64,000 bases of DNA from Litchfieldia sinesaloumensis. GTDB taxonomy: Bacteria; Bacillota; Bacilli; Bacillales; Bacillaceae_L. A model generated the notes under the pieces. The model did no database searches. It had not been told where the DNA came from and was given only the letters and a program-made list of their open reading frames with translations. Shown here piece after piece: positions 45,891 through 54,210 of this stretch (positions are counted from its first letter, which is position 1; each line of letters starts with the position of its first letter). The translations under genes were made by a program, and so were the position numbers. The stretch lies in assembly GCF_900156865.1 (NCBI RefSeq), contig NZ_LT732529.1:4133073-4197072 (forward strand). Direction: 5' to 3'.

Positions 45891-45937
45891 TTAATAAGCC
45901 TCAGGTCCTAGTGAAAAATATAACTGAGGCTCATTAA
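45891..45937. promoter_or_regulatory. Inverted repeat upstream of liaI
   Basis: TTAATAAGCCTCAG (45891-45904) and CTGAGGCTCATTAA (45924-45937), 13 of 14 paired, 19-base loop. Directly abuts the dispersed repeat. Could be a LiaR-related control site or an RNA hairpin; no T tract follows. Confidence 0.4.
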
Positions 45938-45987
45938 GACAGAACAGGAATCAGGATAAGATTGAATCATGAAAGGAGGAAGTAAAC

Positions 45988-46335
45988 ATGAAAAAATTTG
46001 GATTGTTTATTCTTGGAGGTATTGCAGCGATTGTGCTTCTATCACAGGTTGGTCCACTGATTGGCCTTGCGATAAGTTTAGCGATTCTGTACTTCGCATT
46101 TAAAATGTTCATCAAAACTGATTCAACAGCAGGGAAAGTACTTTGGGCTATCATTGGTGTGATTGCATTGACTGCATCTGCATCAAACATTCCTGCAATT
46201 TTAGGAATCGCGGCAGCATATATCCTCTATGTAGTTATTAAGAATTGGAAAAAAGAAAAGCAAGAAGTCGTCACTGATTCATCAGACCCTTTTACTAATT
46301 TTGAAAAGCAGTGGGCTGAATTAAACAAACAATAA
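45988..46335 (+). CDS. liaI: LiaI-like small membrane protein
   Basis: 115 residues, three or four hydrophobic segments (FGLFILGGIAAIVLLS, IGLAISLAILYFAFKMF, VLWAIIGVIALTAS, ILGIAAAYILYVVI), then a charged cytosolic tail. In B. subtilis LiaI anchors the PspA-like LiaH at the membrane under envelope stress. The gene order liaI-liaH-liaF-liaS-liaR supports the assignment. ATG follows GAAAGGAGGAAGTAAAC. Confidence 0.85.
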   Translation: MKKFGLFILGGIAAIVLLSQVGPLIGLAISLAILYFAFKMFIKTDSTAGKVLWAIIGVIALTASASNIPAILGIAAAYILYVVIKNWKKEKQEVVTDSSDPFTNFEKQWAELNKQ

Positions 46336-46375
46336 TTCGTTGTAGTACAAAAATATCAAAAGGAGAATGATACAC

Positions 46376-47020
46376 ATGGCAAATTTATTAACTCGAATTA
46401 AGGACACAGTTTTAGCAGACTTTCATGGAATTCTAGATGAGAAGGAGAAGAAAAATCCCATCTCTTTGCTTAACCAGTACTTACGTCAATGTGAGACTGA
46501 GGTAGAAAAGGTACGTAAACTTGTAGAACGTCAGCATTCATTAAAGGATCAATTTGCCCGAGAACATCGTGAGGCAACTGCACTTGCTGAAAAACGTAAA
46601 TACCAAGCGGGTGTGGCACAACAAGCAGGTGAAACAGAGCTATATGAATTTGCGGTTCAAGAACAGGTTGCATATGAAGAACGTGCTGCTAAATTACAGG
46701 AAGCTTTAACAAATGCAAGCACAGAGCTTATTGGTCTTGAGAAAAAATATGAGGAAATGAAGCACAAATTAAAGGATATGCATATTAAGCGTATGGAATT
46801 AATGGGACGCGAGAATATTGCTCGTGCGAATCATCGTATGAACCAAGTGTTAGACACAGATGCATATACGAATAAAGCTTCAAGAACATTTGAAGAGATG
46901 GAATCGTATCTTGATCGTTTGGAGCACCAAGTAAATTCCTCCTACCACCGCAACACAATTGATGCAAGAATTGCACAGCTTGAAAAAGAAGTAAAAAATG
47001 AAGAAACACATTCAAATTAA
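46376..47020 (+). CDS. liaH: LiaH, PspA/IM30-family phage-shock protein
   Basis: 214 residues, nearly all coiled coil. PspA-type N-terminus (NLLTRIKDTVLADFHGILDEKEKKNP) and long helices with heptads from 25 to 180. It oligomerises to protect the membrane. ATG 46376 sits nine to ten bases after AAAGGAG; the ATG at 46367 is too close. Confidence 0.93.
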   Translation: MANLLTRIKDTVLADFHGILDEKEKKNPISLLNQYLRQCETEVEKVRKLVERQHSLKDQFAREHREATALAEKRKYQAGVAQQAGETELYEFAVQEQVAYEERAAKLQEALTNASTELIGLEKKYEEMKHKLKDMHIKRMELMGRENIARANHRMNQVLDTDAYTNKASRTFEEMESYLDRLEHQVNSSYHRNTIDARIAQLEKEVKNEETHSN

Positions 47021-47040
47021 TAGGGAAAACATGGTATTCT

Positions 47041-47069
47041 AAGAAGGCGTAGTGATTCTACGTCTTCTT
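47041..47069 (+). other. Hairpin between liaH and liaF
   Basis: AAGAAGGCGTAG / CTACGTCTTCTT arms, 5-base loop, no T tract. In B. subtilis most lia mRNA ends after liaH, so partial termination or mRNA processing here is a reasonable guess. Confidence 0.5.
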
Positions 47070-47134
47070 GGTCCCGGTTTACGGGTAATAATCAATACAT
47101 TCAACTTTGTTCATTAGGAAGGGAGGCAGGTACC

Positions 47135-47869
47135 TTGTTAAATCAATTAAAATCAGACAATCTTAATGCTTTTATACTTCTAGGGATTATTTTACTTATT
47201 ATTGAAATCACCTTTTTTAATAGCGGGGTCCTTTTTTCTTTTATCATATCGATTGGATGTATTTATATTGGCCGTAAAAAAATGGTAGGCAGCTTTGGCA
47301 AAATCCTGTTTTGGTTTGGATGGATTAGTTTAGCATTGACGATTTTAGGGATGATGACCATCAAGTTTTTAATTCTTGCTGCACTTATCTATTTACTTAT
47401 CCAGTTTTTTCAATCAAAGAAAAAACCTAATTATATAAAACCAGAAATAACAGTTTCGGAAAAAACGTCTACACTGGAACCGATTCTAAAAAAACAACCC
47501 TTATTTCAAAACATCATTTTTGGGCAGCAAAAAACGCCGGAGTATGCGTATGAATGGAATGATGTGAACATTCAGTCTGGTATTGGCGATACCATTATAG
47601 ATTTGAGCTATACGGTTCTTCCAAAAGGTGAATCAGTCATCTTCATTCGAAATGTAATCGGTAATGTTCAAGTATTTGTTCCGTATGAGGTAGAAGTGAA
47701 AGTACAACATTCCTTTATTTATGGAGCAACAACTATTTTTGAAAATCAAGATGCAAAAACGGTGAACCAAACCTTACATTATCAAACTGAACAGTATGAT
47801 TACGCAGAACATAAACTCAAAATCGTAACTACAGTTGGTGTCGGTGACCTTGAGGTGAAACGAGCATGA
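47135..47869 (+). CDS. liaF: LiaF, inhibitor of the LiaRS system
   Basis: 244 residues: four transmembrane segments in the first 95 residues, then a soluble C-terminal beta-rich domain (QSGIGDTIIDLSYTVLPKGE and RNVIGNVQVFVPYEVEV). LiaF keeps LiaS off in unstressed cells. TTG start after GGAAGGGAGG. Overlaps liaS by ATGA. LiaG, found between liaH and liaF in B. subtilis, is absent. Confidence 0.92.
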   Translation: MLNQLKSDNLNAFILLGIILLIIEITFFNSGVLFSFIISIGCIYIGRKKMVGSFGKILFWFGWISLALTILGMMTIKFLILAALIYLLIQFFQSKKKPNYIKPEITVSEKTSTLEPILKKQPLFQNIIFGQQKTPEYAYEWNDVNIQSGIGDTIIDLSYTVLPKGESVIFIRNVIGNVQVFVPYEVEVKVQHSFIYGATTIFENQDAKTVNQTLHYQTEQYDYAEHKLKIVTTVGVGDLEVKRA

Positions 47870-48906
47870 GTACCATAAAAAAACAAATTATTGTTGGTAT
47901 TTGTGTTTCGGTGTTTTTATTTGTACTAGCTCATGTCATCGTATTTATAGCTTTTCCATTAGCTAATTGGGCTGCGCTTTGGCAAACAGACCTAATGGAT
48001 TTACCCTATATTATTCTTGCTGCTAGTTTAAGCTTAATCATTGGAGCAATCTTCGGGATTACGTCCGGAGTCCTTTGGAGAAAACAGTTGCTAACTGTGT
48101 CTGAAGCTATTTATCAGATGGAACAAGGAAGGTCGATACCTGATAACCCTGAAAATGAATCGGCTGAGATCACGATGATCTGGGAGCGACTTAAAAAAGT
48201 CCAAACCCATATTGCAGAACAAATAAAGCTTTCGCAAAAACTGGCAAACGAAAAGGCAGAAGACCAGGAAAAGCGAATACAACAGATTGTTTCAGAAGAG
48301 CGTAACCGTTTAGCGAGAGAACTCCATGATTCTGTGAGTCAACAGCTCTTTGCGGCTTCTATGATGATGTCAGCAATCAACGAATCGAGACCTCGAACAG
48401 ATGAACGTGAGGCGAAACAGTTTCAGCTCGTTGAAGAAATGATAAATCAGTCTCAACTTGAAATGCGTGCTCTATTGCTCCACTTACGTCCTGTTGCACT
48501 GAAAGGGAAGACACTTCAGGAAGGGATTCAGGAGCTATTAGTCGAACTGGTACAAAAGGTACCAGTCACAATCGAAACAAAAATTGAGGACTTTCGAATT
48601 GATAAAGGAGTCGAGGACCACTTGTTCCGAATCCTACAAGAGTCTGTTTCAAACACGTTACGTCACTCAAAAGCAAATGAATTAGAAGTCCTGTTAATCA
48701 AAAGAGATGATTTCATCATTTTGCGAATCGTGGATGATGGAATTGGATTTGATGTAGAACAAGCGAAGGCCGGTTCTTATGGACTTCAAAATATGTATGA
48801 ACGTGCGGTTGAAATAGGTGGAACGATGCGAATTGTAAGTATTAAAGAAAAGGGAACACGAATTGAAGTGAAAGTACCAATGCTAGAGGGTGAAGAGAAT
48901 GATTAA
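47866..48906 (+). CDS. liaS: LiaS, envelope-stress histidine kinase
   Basis: 346 residues: two transmembrane helices with a very short outside loop (intramembrane-sensing type), HAMP-like linker, HisKA_3 with phospho-His in [15 protein letters not shown] near 155, and HATPase with [18 protein letters not shown] (N box) and DDGIGFD near 295. Phosphorylates LiaR on lipid II-targeting antibiotic stress. Confidence 0.93.
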   Translation: MSTIKKQIIVGICVSVFLFVLAHVIVFIAFPLANWAALWQTDLMDLPYIILAASLSLIIGAIFGITSGVLWRKQLLTVSEAIYQMEQGRSIPDNPENESAEITMIWERLKKVQTHIAEQIKLSQKLANEKAEDQEKRIQQIVSEERNRLARELHDSVSQQLFAASMMMSAINESRPRTDEREAKQFQLVEEMINQSQLEMRALLLHLRPVALKGKTLQEGIQELLVELVQKVPVTIETKIEDFRIDKGVEDHLFRILQESVSNTLRHSKANELEVLLIKRDDFIILRIVDDGIGFDVEQAKAGSYGLQNMYERAVEIGGTMRIVSIKEKGTRIEVKVPMLEGEEND

Positions 48907-49531
48907 GGTGTTATTTGTTGATGATCATGAAATGGTAAGGATAGGCGTCTCCTCTTATTTATCTGCCCAACCGGATATCGATGTAATTGGAGAAGCGGAT
49001 GATGGTAAAAAAGCAGTTGAACTTGCGCTTGAGCTGAAACCTGACATTATTTTAATGGATCTTGTGATGAAAGAAATGGATGGAATTGAAGCAACTAGGA
49101 GAATCATCGAAAGTTGGCCAGAAGCAAAAATAATAATTGTCACTAGTTTTATTGACGATGAGAAAGTGTATCCAGCTTTGGAAGCTGGTGCAACTAGTTA
49201 TATGCTGAAAACCTCAAAGGCTAGTGAAATTGCTGAAGCCGTTCGTAAAACATATACAGGGCAATCGGTGTTAGAACCAGAAGTTACAGGGAAGATGATG
49301 GTTCGGATGAGGCAAAAAGAAACGCATCTGCCGCATGAGGAACTAACAAATCGCGAAATGGAAATTTTGCTTCTTATTGCAGACGGTAAAACAAATCAAG
49401 AAATCGCTGACGAATTATTTATCGCCTTAAAAACTGTAAAAGTACATGTTAGTAACATACTTAGTAAACTTGAGGTTCAGGATCGAACACAAGCAGTCAT
49501 ATACGCATTCAAACATTCTCTTGTAAAATAA
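48899..49531 (+). CDS. liaR: LiaR, NarL-family response regulator
   Basis: 210 residues: receiver domain ([11 protein letters not shown]; phospho-Asp in [10 protein letters not shown] near 54; Lys near 104) and LuxR-type HTH ([22 protein letters not shown] and [12 protein letters not shown]). ATG 48899 ([10 protein letters not shown]) is the family start, preferred to GTG 48890. Overlaps the liaS end by eight bases. Confidence 0.94.
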   Translation: MIKVLFVDDHEMVRIGVSSYLSAQPDIDVIGEADDGKKAVELALELKPDIILMDLVMKEMDGIEATRRIIESWPEAKIIIVTSFIDDEKVYPALEAGATSYMLKTSKASEIAEAVRKTYTGQSVLEPEVTGKMMVRMRQKETHLPHEELTNREMEILLLIADGKTNQEIADELFIALKTVKVHVSNILSKLEVQDRTQAVIYAFKHSLVK

Positions 49532-49549
49532 CTTGATAAAATTCGACAA

Positions 49550-49586
49550 AAAACACAGAAACTATATCTGTGTTTTTGTTTTTTTG
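49550..49586 (+). terminator. Terminator of the lia operon
   Basis: AAACACAGA / TCTGTGTTT stem, then a long T tract. Confidence 0.9.
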
Positions 49587-49741
49587 TTATAGTATTAAAT
49601 GACTAACTGGTCAATTTCTAGTATTGTAGGTCATAGGACCCACCTGGCAATTACCAATATTTATATAGTTTAGGAAGATTTTTATACCTATTTCACTATT
49701 TAGTTTGTAGTACAAATGGTTTATAATTGAAAAGTCGATAT

Positions 49742-49770
49742 TTGACGAATTGCGTCTGTGACTTTAGTAC
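49742..49770 (+). promoter_or_regulatory. Possible promoter of the peptide-signalling module with 0A-box-like site
   Basis: TTGACG at 49742-49747, 17-base spacer, TAGTAC at 49765-49770 (weak). TGACGAA at 49743-49749 fits the Spo0A box TGNCGAA, overlapping the minus-35. Another perfect box on the other strand, TTCGACA, lies at 49542 near the lia terminator. Nothing else recognisable in the 49587-49839 gap. Confidence 0.35.
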
Positions 49771-49839
49771 CTTTTTTGAAATATATAAAGGTTTTTTGCA
49801 TATTTATCTAGAAATATAAGAGAAAATGGAGAAAAAGTG

Positions 49840-50991
49840 ATGCAGAAAATGAATAAAAGATCAGTATTTTTATATGAGGAGAAAAGGACTGTAGTCTGGT
49901 TTAGTATTTTGTTTTTTATAATCTTCATTGGTTATGATATCTTTTTTTACTTTATTTATCCTAGATATGATTCGATTTTATCTATCGGATTTCCAAACAC
50001 TTTTGTATATGTGATGTACTTTTTTATTTTACTGCTAATTCCTTTAATTTTCTATAATGATAAAAGGAGTAAGCAGCATTGTACTAAGTATTATTTTTTC
50101 TTTACTTACGCAATACTTAGTTTTATAAATGAACTCATCACTTATTGGGATAAACCAGAAGTATTTTCTAGTGGAAATGCTGTAGAAGTGTTCTTGGTAT
50201 TATTTTCTCCAATTTTTATTAATAAAAGATATTTTTGGGTAGTCTCGTTAGGGATAACAATTAAATATATATTATTAGGGTTATTTCTTGGAACAACTAC
50301 CGTCGCAATCCCAATTGTTTTAACGATTGTATTAGCTATAATAGCTTTTATCTTCTTAAATAGATTTCATAGTTATGTTGCTGCTTTAAGCAACGCATAT
50401 GATCAACAAATGGAAGGTATTGTAAAAGGCGTTATTGCAGCCCTGGAGTTAAAAGACCCATATACAAGAGGGCACAGTGAGCGTGTTGCTAAATACGCTA
50501 TGGTATTAGCTAAAGAGTTGGGAACCTTCTCGCAAGATGAGTTAAAGTCTTTTAACTATGCCTGTCTTCTACATGATATTGGTAAAGTGAATATCCCAGA
50601 TTCTATCTTAATGAAGCCAACAAAATTAACAAATGAAGAATATGAAATCATTAAAACACATCCAGTTGTTGGAGAGGAAGCTGTGAAAAATGTGGAGGGT
50701 CTTGGTTCAAGTTTAAGCATTATCAGATCTCACCATGAGAGATGGGATGGAAAAGGTTATCCCGACAAACTTAAGGGGAATGCTATTCCATTAAATGCTC
50801 GAATCACTGCAATTGCAGATGCTTTTGATGCAATGACATCTTCACGTTCATATAGAGGAGCTCTACCCTTGGAAGAGGCATATAATCGTATTCTCCAAGG
50901 TGAAGGTACTCAATTCGATCCCAACCTTGTAGGGACATTTAAAAAAGTATACTCACAATGGATTAATATACACCAAGAATCGTATAAATAA
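49840..50991 (+). CDS. Membrane-bound HD-GYP phosphodiesterase-like protein
   Basis: 383 residues. An N-terminal sensor of about six transmembrane segments (10-175) ends in a short linker; the HD-GYP domain (about 190-375) has RGHSERVAKYA, LLHDIGKVNIPDS (HD pair 245-246), THPVVGEE and HHERWDGKGYPDKL (GYP 306-308), so the metal ligands are intact. Such domains usually hydrolyse cyclic di-GMP. The membrane part closely matches that of the kinase at 52407 with almost no gaps (shared LFSPIFINKR and GITIKYIL), so both likely sense the same signal. The 25-residue peptide gene starts 29 bases later. ATG 49840 is preferred to GTG 49837. Confidence 0.88.
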   Translation: MQKMNKRSVFLYEEKRTVVWFSILFFIIFIGYDIFFYFIYPRYDSILSIGFPNTFVYVMYFFILLLIPLIFYNDKRSKQHCTKYYFFFTYAILSFINELITYWDKPEVFSSGNAVEVFLVLFSPIFINKRYFWVVSLGITIKYILLGLFLGTTTVAIPIVLTIVLAIIAFIFLNRFHSYVAALSNAYDQQMEGIVKGVIAALELKDPYTRGHSERVAKYAMVLAKELGTFSQDELKSFNYACLLHDIGKVNIPDSILMKPTKLTNEEYEIIKTHPVVGEEAVKNVEGLGSSLSIIRSHHERWDGKGYPDKLKGNAIPLNARITAIADAFDAMTSSRSYRGALPLEEAYNRILQGEGTQFDPNLVGTFKKVYSQWINIHQESYK

Positions 50992-51020
50992 ACAAAAAAC
51001 TCATAAAAGGTGGTGAAATC

Positions 51021-51098
51021 ATGAAAATTAAAAAACTAAAAAAAATCAAAGCTACTTGCTGGTGGTGTGGTTTTTTACCAGGCGGCCCAAGAGGTTAA
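51021..51098 (+). CDS. 25-residue CWWC peptide, candidate RiPP/signal precursor
   Basis: Very short gene with a good ribosome site (AAAAGGTGGTGAAATC). The leader part is lysine-rich (MKIKKLKKIKAT). The core is CWWCGFLPGGPRG with Cys at 13 and 16, and the peptide ends in Gly. A small basic leader followed by a compact Cys/Trp/Gly/Pro core is typical of modified peptides, and the next gene encodes a protease with a leader-recognition-like domain. No function or family is known to me. Disulfide, thioether or cyclic forms are possible; none can be read from sequence. Confidence 0.75.
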   Translation: MKIKKLKKIKATCWWCGFLPGGPRG

Positions 51099-51108
51099 TT
51101 TTTGAAAG

Positions 51109-51141
51109 AGGATGCTTATCATTGATAAATGCATCCTTTTA
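51109..51141 (+). terminator. Weak hairpin terminator/attenuator after the peptide gene
   Basis: AGGATGC / GCATCCT, 15-base loop, then TTTATT. A partial terminator here would give more peptide than protease mRNA, as in many precursor-peptide operons. Confidence 0.65.
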
Positions 51142-51170
51142 TTATGACAAAAAAGGGTAGGTGTTAAAGC

Positions 51171-52373
51171 ATGCAATTAACTAATGAATCAATATTATGT
51201 TTACACAAGTTGGAGATTCGAAAGGATAATAAACATTATATTATTGAAGATTTGGTCACTCATGAATTTTATGAAATGCCTGTAGTATGCATTGATGCGA
51301 TTGAGTTGATAAACGAGGGATTATCGCTTGGTGAAATCGAACACCTACTTATCGAAAAATACCCTAATGAAGAAGTCGATTTACTAGATTTTGGTCAACA
51401 ATTGCTTGATTTAGATTTAGTAGAAATGGTGGATGGTACGAAAGTAAGTGTAGAAAAGACAAGTAATAGTGAAAAGTTAGGACTTCAATGGATATCACCG
51501 AACCTCGGGAAGTTTTTCTTCAATAAATTTACTCGTTTTTTCTATCCTATACTTTTAGTAGTGAATCTTGTTCTATTGATTAGTAACTTCAATCTCTTCC
51601 CTAGATATAAGGATTTATTTGTCTTTGATACGATGATGTTTAATATCTTTTTATATGCAGGGATCTCAATCATTTTAATTCTTCTACATGAAAGTGGACA
51701 TATATTGGCAATACGTTCATTTGACCTGCCTACAAAGCTACAAATTGGAAATCGATTGTTTTTTGTAGTATTTGAAACAGACCTTACTCAAGGATGGAAA
51801 CTGTCTCATAAGGATCGGAATCTGCTGTTTTTAGCAGGAATTTATTTTGATAGTTTCATATTGTTGGTAGCTCTACTACTAAAATTGACTCAACCATTTT
51901 CATCAGAAATTATTAATGGAGTAATCGGCCTAATTACCTTTGATATTGTAATTAGAATTATTTATCAGTGCTGTATTTATATGAAGACAGATTTATATTA
52001 TGTTTTTGAAAATAGTACTGGTCATTACAATCTAATGGAAAGTGGAATCGAATTTATAAAAGGAAAGTTTGGTAAAAGTAAGGATAATACAAAAAGTAAA
52101 ATAATTATCTCCTATACAATCTTCTATATAATTGGGATTATATTGACTTTTTCTATGTTTGGTTTTTATTACTTGCCTCAATTAGTTTATATGCTTATGA
52201 AGGTTCTCCCTGGTTTTACGGGATCAGTAACATCCTTGCAATTTTGGGATGCTGTTGTATTTTGTATGCAGTTGTTAATATTGATTTTACTTCTTTCGTA
52301 TTCATTGTCAAAAAGTTACGGAAAAAGGAAAGGATATAGGACTATATACTCAGGTGAGGAAAATAATATATAA
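51171..52373 (+). CDS. M50-family membrane metalloprotease with N-terminal PqqD/RRE-like domain
   Basis: 400 residues. Residues about 1-95 fit a PqqD/RiPP-recognition element fold (VCIDAIELINEGLSLGEIEH and QQLLDLDLVEMVDG). From about 120 there are six or more membrane segments. The zinc site LLHESGHILAIRSF (HESGH at 173-177) is in the second. GWKLSHKDRNLLFLAGIYFDS near 208-228 resembles the second active-site segment of the 'peptide zinc metalloprotease' (YydH-like) branch. Likely cuts and exports, or matures, the 25-residue peptide just upstream; that pairing is inferred from position. No radical SAM, cyclase or ABC transporter accompanies it. Start ATG after AAAAAGGGTAGGTG. Confidence 0.82.
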   Translation: MQLTNESILCLHKLEIRKDNKHYIIEDLVTHEFYEMPVVCIDAIELINEGLSLGEIEHLLIEKYPNEEVDLLDFGQQLLDLDLVEMVDGTKVSVEKTSNSEKLGLQWISPNLGKFFFNKFTRFFYPILLVVNLVLLISNFNLFPRYKDLFVFDTMMFNIFLYAGISIILILLHESGHILAIRSFDLPTKLQIGNRLFFVVFETDLTQGWKLSHKDRNLLFLAGIYFDSFILLVALLLKLTQPFSSEIINGVIGLITFDIVIRIIYQCCIYMKTDLYYVFENSTGHYNLMESGIEFIKGKFGKSKDNTKSKIIISYTIFYIIGIILTFSMFGFYYLPQLVYMLMKVLPGFTGSVTSLQFWDAVVFCMQLLILILLLSYSLSKSYGKRKGYRTIYSGEENNI

Positions 52374-52406
52374 TATACACATAATGCATGCTAAGAGAGG
52401 AAAGAT

Positions 52407-53636
52407 ATGAAATTTCTAAAACACAGTCCTCTCCTTTTACATGAGGAGAGGAAAGCTTTACGTCTCTATTTACTACTATTTTATACAATACTAGTCCTGT
52501 ATGATCTTGTTTATTATTACCTATACCCTGTGTTAAATAATGCAAGAAAAGGATTGCCTACTGATTTAGGATATGGGGTATATATCATCATGTTTGCCCT
52601 TCTTCCGCTATCATTTTACTTAAAAAAAACTGATAAGATCTATTTGATAAAATACATTTATGTTTTGACGTATCTATTACTTACAGGTATTGATGATGTC
52701 ATAACTTATATTGATAGTAATGCTATCTATAAAAGCGGAAATATAGCGGAAATAGCGCTTCTGTTATTTTCTCCTATCTTTATAAATAAGAGGTTCTTTT
52801 TGACGGTTTCAGTCGGAATTACCATAAAATACATTTTGGTTGGTCTATTATTAGGAAATGGTATTGTTTTGAGTATTCTATTACTCACGAGTATATTCTC
52901 GATTATTGCTTTCGTCATATTAACTCGTTTTTATTCTTATATCTCCACCCTAACAGAAACGCATGAAGAGCTTCGCAATAAGGAAAAGCTTGCGTTTGTG
53001 GGGCAGATGGCAACAACAATTGGACATGAGATTCGAAATCCCTTGGCGTCCTTGAAAGGTTTTACTCAACTGCAACGAGAAAAGCATAAAGAGGATGACT
53101 TTCAGTATTCAATTATGGAACAAGAAATTGACCGAATTGATTCTATCCTAAATGACCTACTAGTCATTGGAAGACCAAAACAAATCAATATCACACAATG
53201 CGATTTGAAAGACCTTATTGAATATGTGATATCGATAACAGGTCAATCCGAGCAGGGAAAGAATACTGAAATTGATATGAACTTGGACGAGTCGTTTCCA
53301 CTTATTGAGTGTGATGAGAAACAAATGAAGCAGGTGTTCTTAAATCTGATTAAAAACGGATTAGAGTCTATGCCAGAGGGTGGGAAAATAACCATTGAAG
53401 GTGGACTCAACACGAATAATACTGTGGCGATTCGAATTTGTGATCAAGGTTGTGGAATTCCTACGGATGTGAAAGAAAGGTTATTTGAGCCGTTCTTTAC
53501 AACAAAAGAGTACGGTACTGGGCTTGGTCTGATGGTATCTAGAAAAATTATTGAAGAACATCATGGGAGCATTCACCTAGAAAGTGAAGAAGGAAAAGGA
53601 TCCCAAGTCGAAATAACATTACCGATTTTACAATAA
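52407..53636 (+). CDS. Membrane histidine kinase sharing its sensor with the HD-GYP protein
   Basis: 409 residues: about six transmembrane segments (15-175), then HisKA with phospho-His207 (GHEIRNPLASLKGFTQL), N box QVFLNLIKNGLESMPEGG near 312, G1 CDQGCGIP near 350, G2 GTGLGLMVSRKI near 372. The sensor aligns with the HD-GYP protein nearly gap-free (LFSPIFINKR at 120-129 versus 121-130). There is no partner response regulator nearby, and the HisKA type resembles sporulation kinases such as KinB, so it may feed the Spo0 phosphorelay. ATG 52407 follows AGAGAGGAAAGAT. It starts 33 bases after the protease stop. Confidence 0.9.
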   Translation: MKFLKHSPLLLHEERKALRLYLLLFYTILVLYDLVYYYLYPVLNNARKGLPTDLGYGVYIIMFALLPLSFYLKKTDKIYLIKYIYVLTYLLLTGIDDVITYIDSNAIYKSGNIAEIALLLFSPIFINKRFFLTVSVGITIKYILVGLLLGNGIVLSILLLTSIFSIIAFVILTRFYSYISTLTETHEELRNKEKLAFVGQMATTIGHEIRNPLASLKGFTQLQREKHKEDDFQYSIMEQEIDRIDSILNDLLVIGRPKQINITQCDLKDLIEYVISITGQSEQGKNTEIDMNLDESFPLIECDEKQMKQVFLNLIKNGLESMPEGGKITIEGGLNTNNTVAIRICDQGCGIPTDVKERLFEPFFTTKEYGTGLGLMVSRKIIEEHHGSIHLESEEGKGSQVEITLPILQ

Positions 53637-53639
53637 ACA

Positions 53640-53686
53640 AAAAAAGAAGTAATCCATCAAAAAATAGAAGGATTACTTCTTTTTTA
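53640..53686. terminator. Terminator after the kinase, shared with the convergent gene
   Basis: AAAAAGAAGTAATCC / GGATTACTTCTTTTT stem, then T tract. Confidence 0.92.
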
Positions 53687-53690
53687 ATTA

Positions 53691-53915
53691 TTATTTCATC
53701 CCAACTTCGGTTTCCTCAATACCCTTGTTTTCGTGCCAAATTTTAATATGCGTTAATATGGTAAATACAAAAAAGAAGTTCATTGCGAGTACACTTACTA
53801 ACAATTGAAGATTCCCGAAATGAATTCCGGAATACCCCTTTAATTTCATGACAATAAAGCCTTCAAAGAGTAATAAAAAAACACTTATAAATGCAGCTAC
53901 CCCTGTACGAATCAT
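53691..53915 (-). CDS. Small two-helix membrane protein, unknown
   Basis: 74 residues with hydrophobic segments VAAFISVFLLLFEGFIVMKL and LLVSVLAMNFFFVFTILTHI, and a charged tail ending ENKGIEETEVGMK. ATG 53915 has a strong AAGGAGGAG upstream; the frame extending to 54053 does not. The family is not recognised. Confidence 0.78.
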   Translation of the reverse strand: MIRTGVAAFISVFLLLFEGFIVMKLKGYSGIHFGNLQLLVSVLAMNFFFVFTILTHIKIWHENKGIEETEVGMK

Positions 53916-54210
53916 GGAAAGCTCCTCCTTATGTAAGTTCCGATTTGATTTTATATATAAACGATTTGTGTATAATTTGTGAACTAGCTTTATTATACAA
54001 CATTTCTCTTTTAGAAGACAGAAGAAAGCGCTTAAAAGTGAGTGGTTTGTCATTTTTTCTTGTTTATCATGTAAAAGGAAGAAAGAGGTTGCTATTCTCC
54101 AGTTTGCTATACTATAATCAACAATACGTCTTTTGTCGGAATACTTTGTTCTTTTGGTTTTATAGAGCTTTGAAGAACTGTTTTGGCTGTGAAAAGTTGG
54201 AGGTGATGGG

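Noticed and set aside
49599..49673. 24-codon frame upstream of the HD-GYP gene as another peptide
   Set aside because: No ribosome site and no Cys or Gly-rich core; it lies just past the lia terminator.
51021..52373. Agr-type cyclic lactone signalling for the CWWC peptide
   Set aside because: The protease carries an M50 HESGH site and an RRE-like domain, not the AgrB cysteine protease, and the peptide lacks the acidic AgrD tail.
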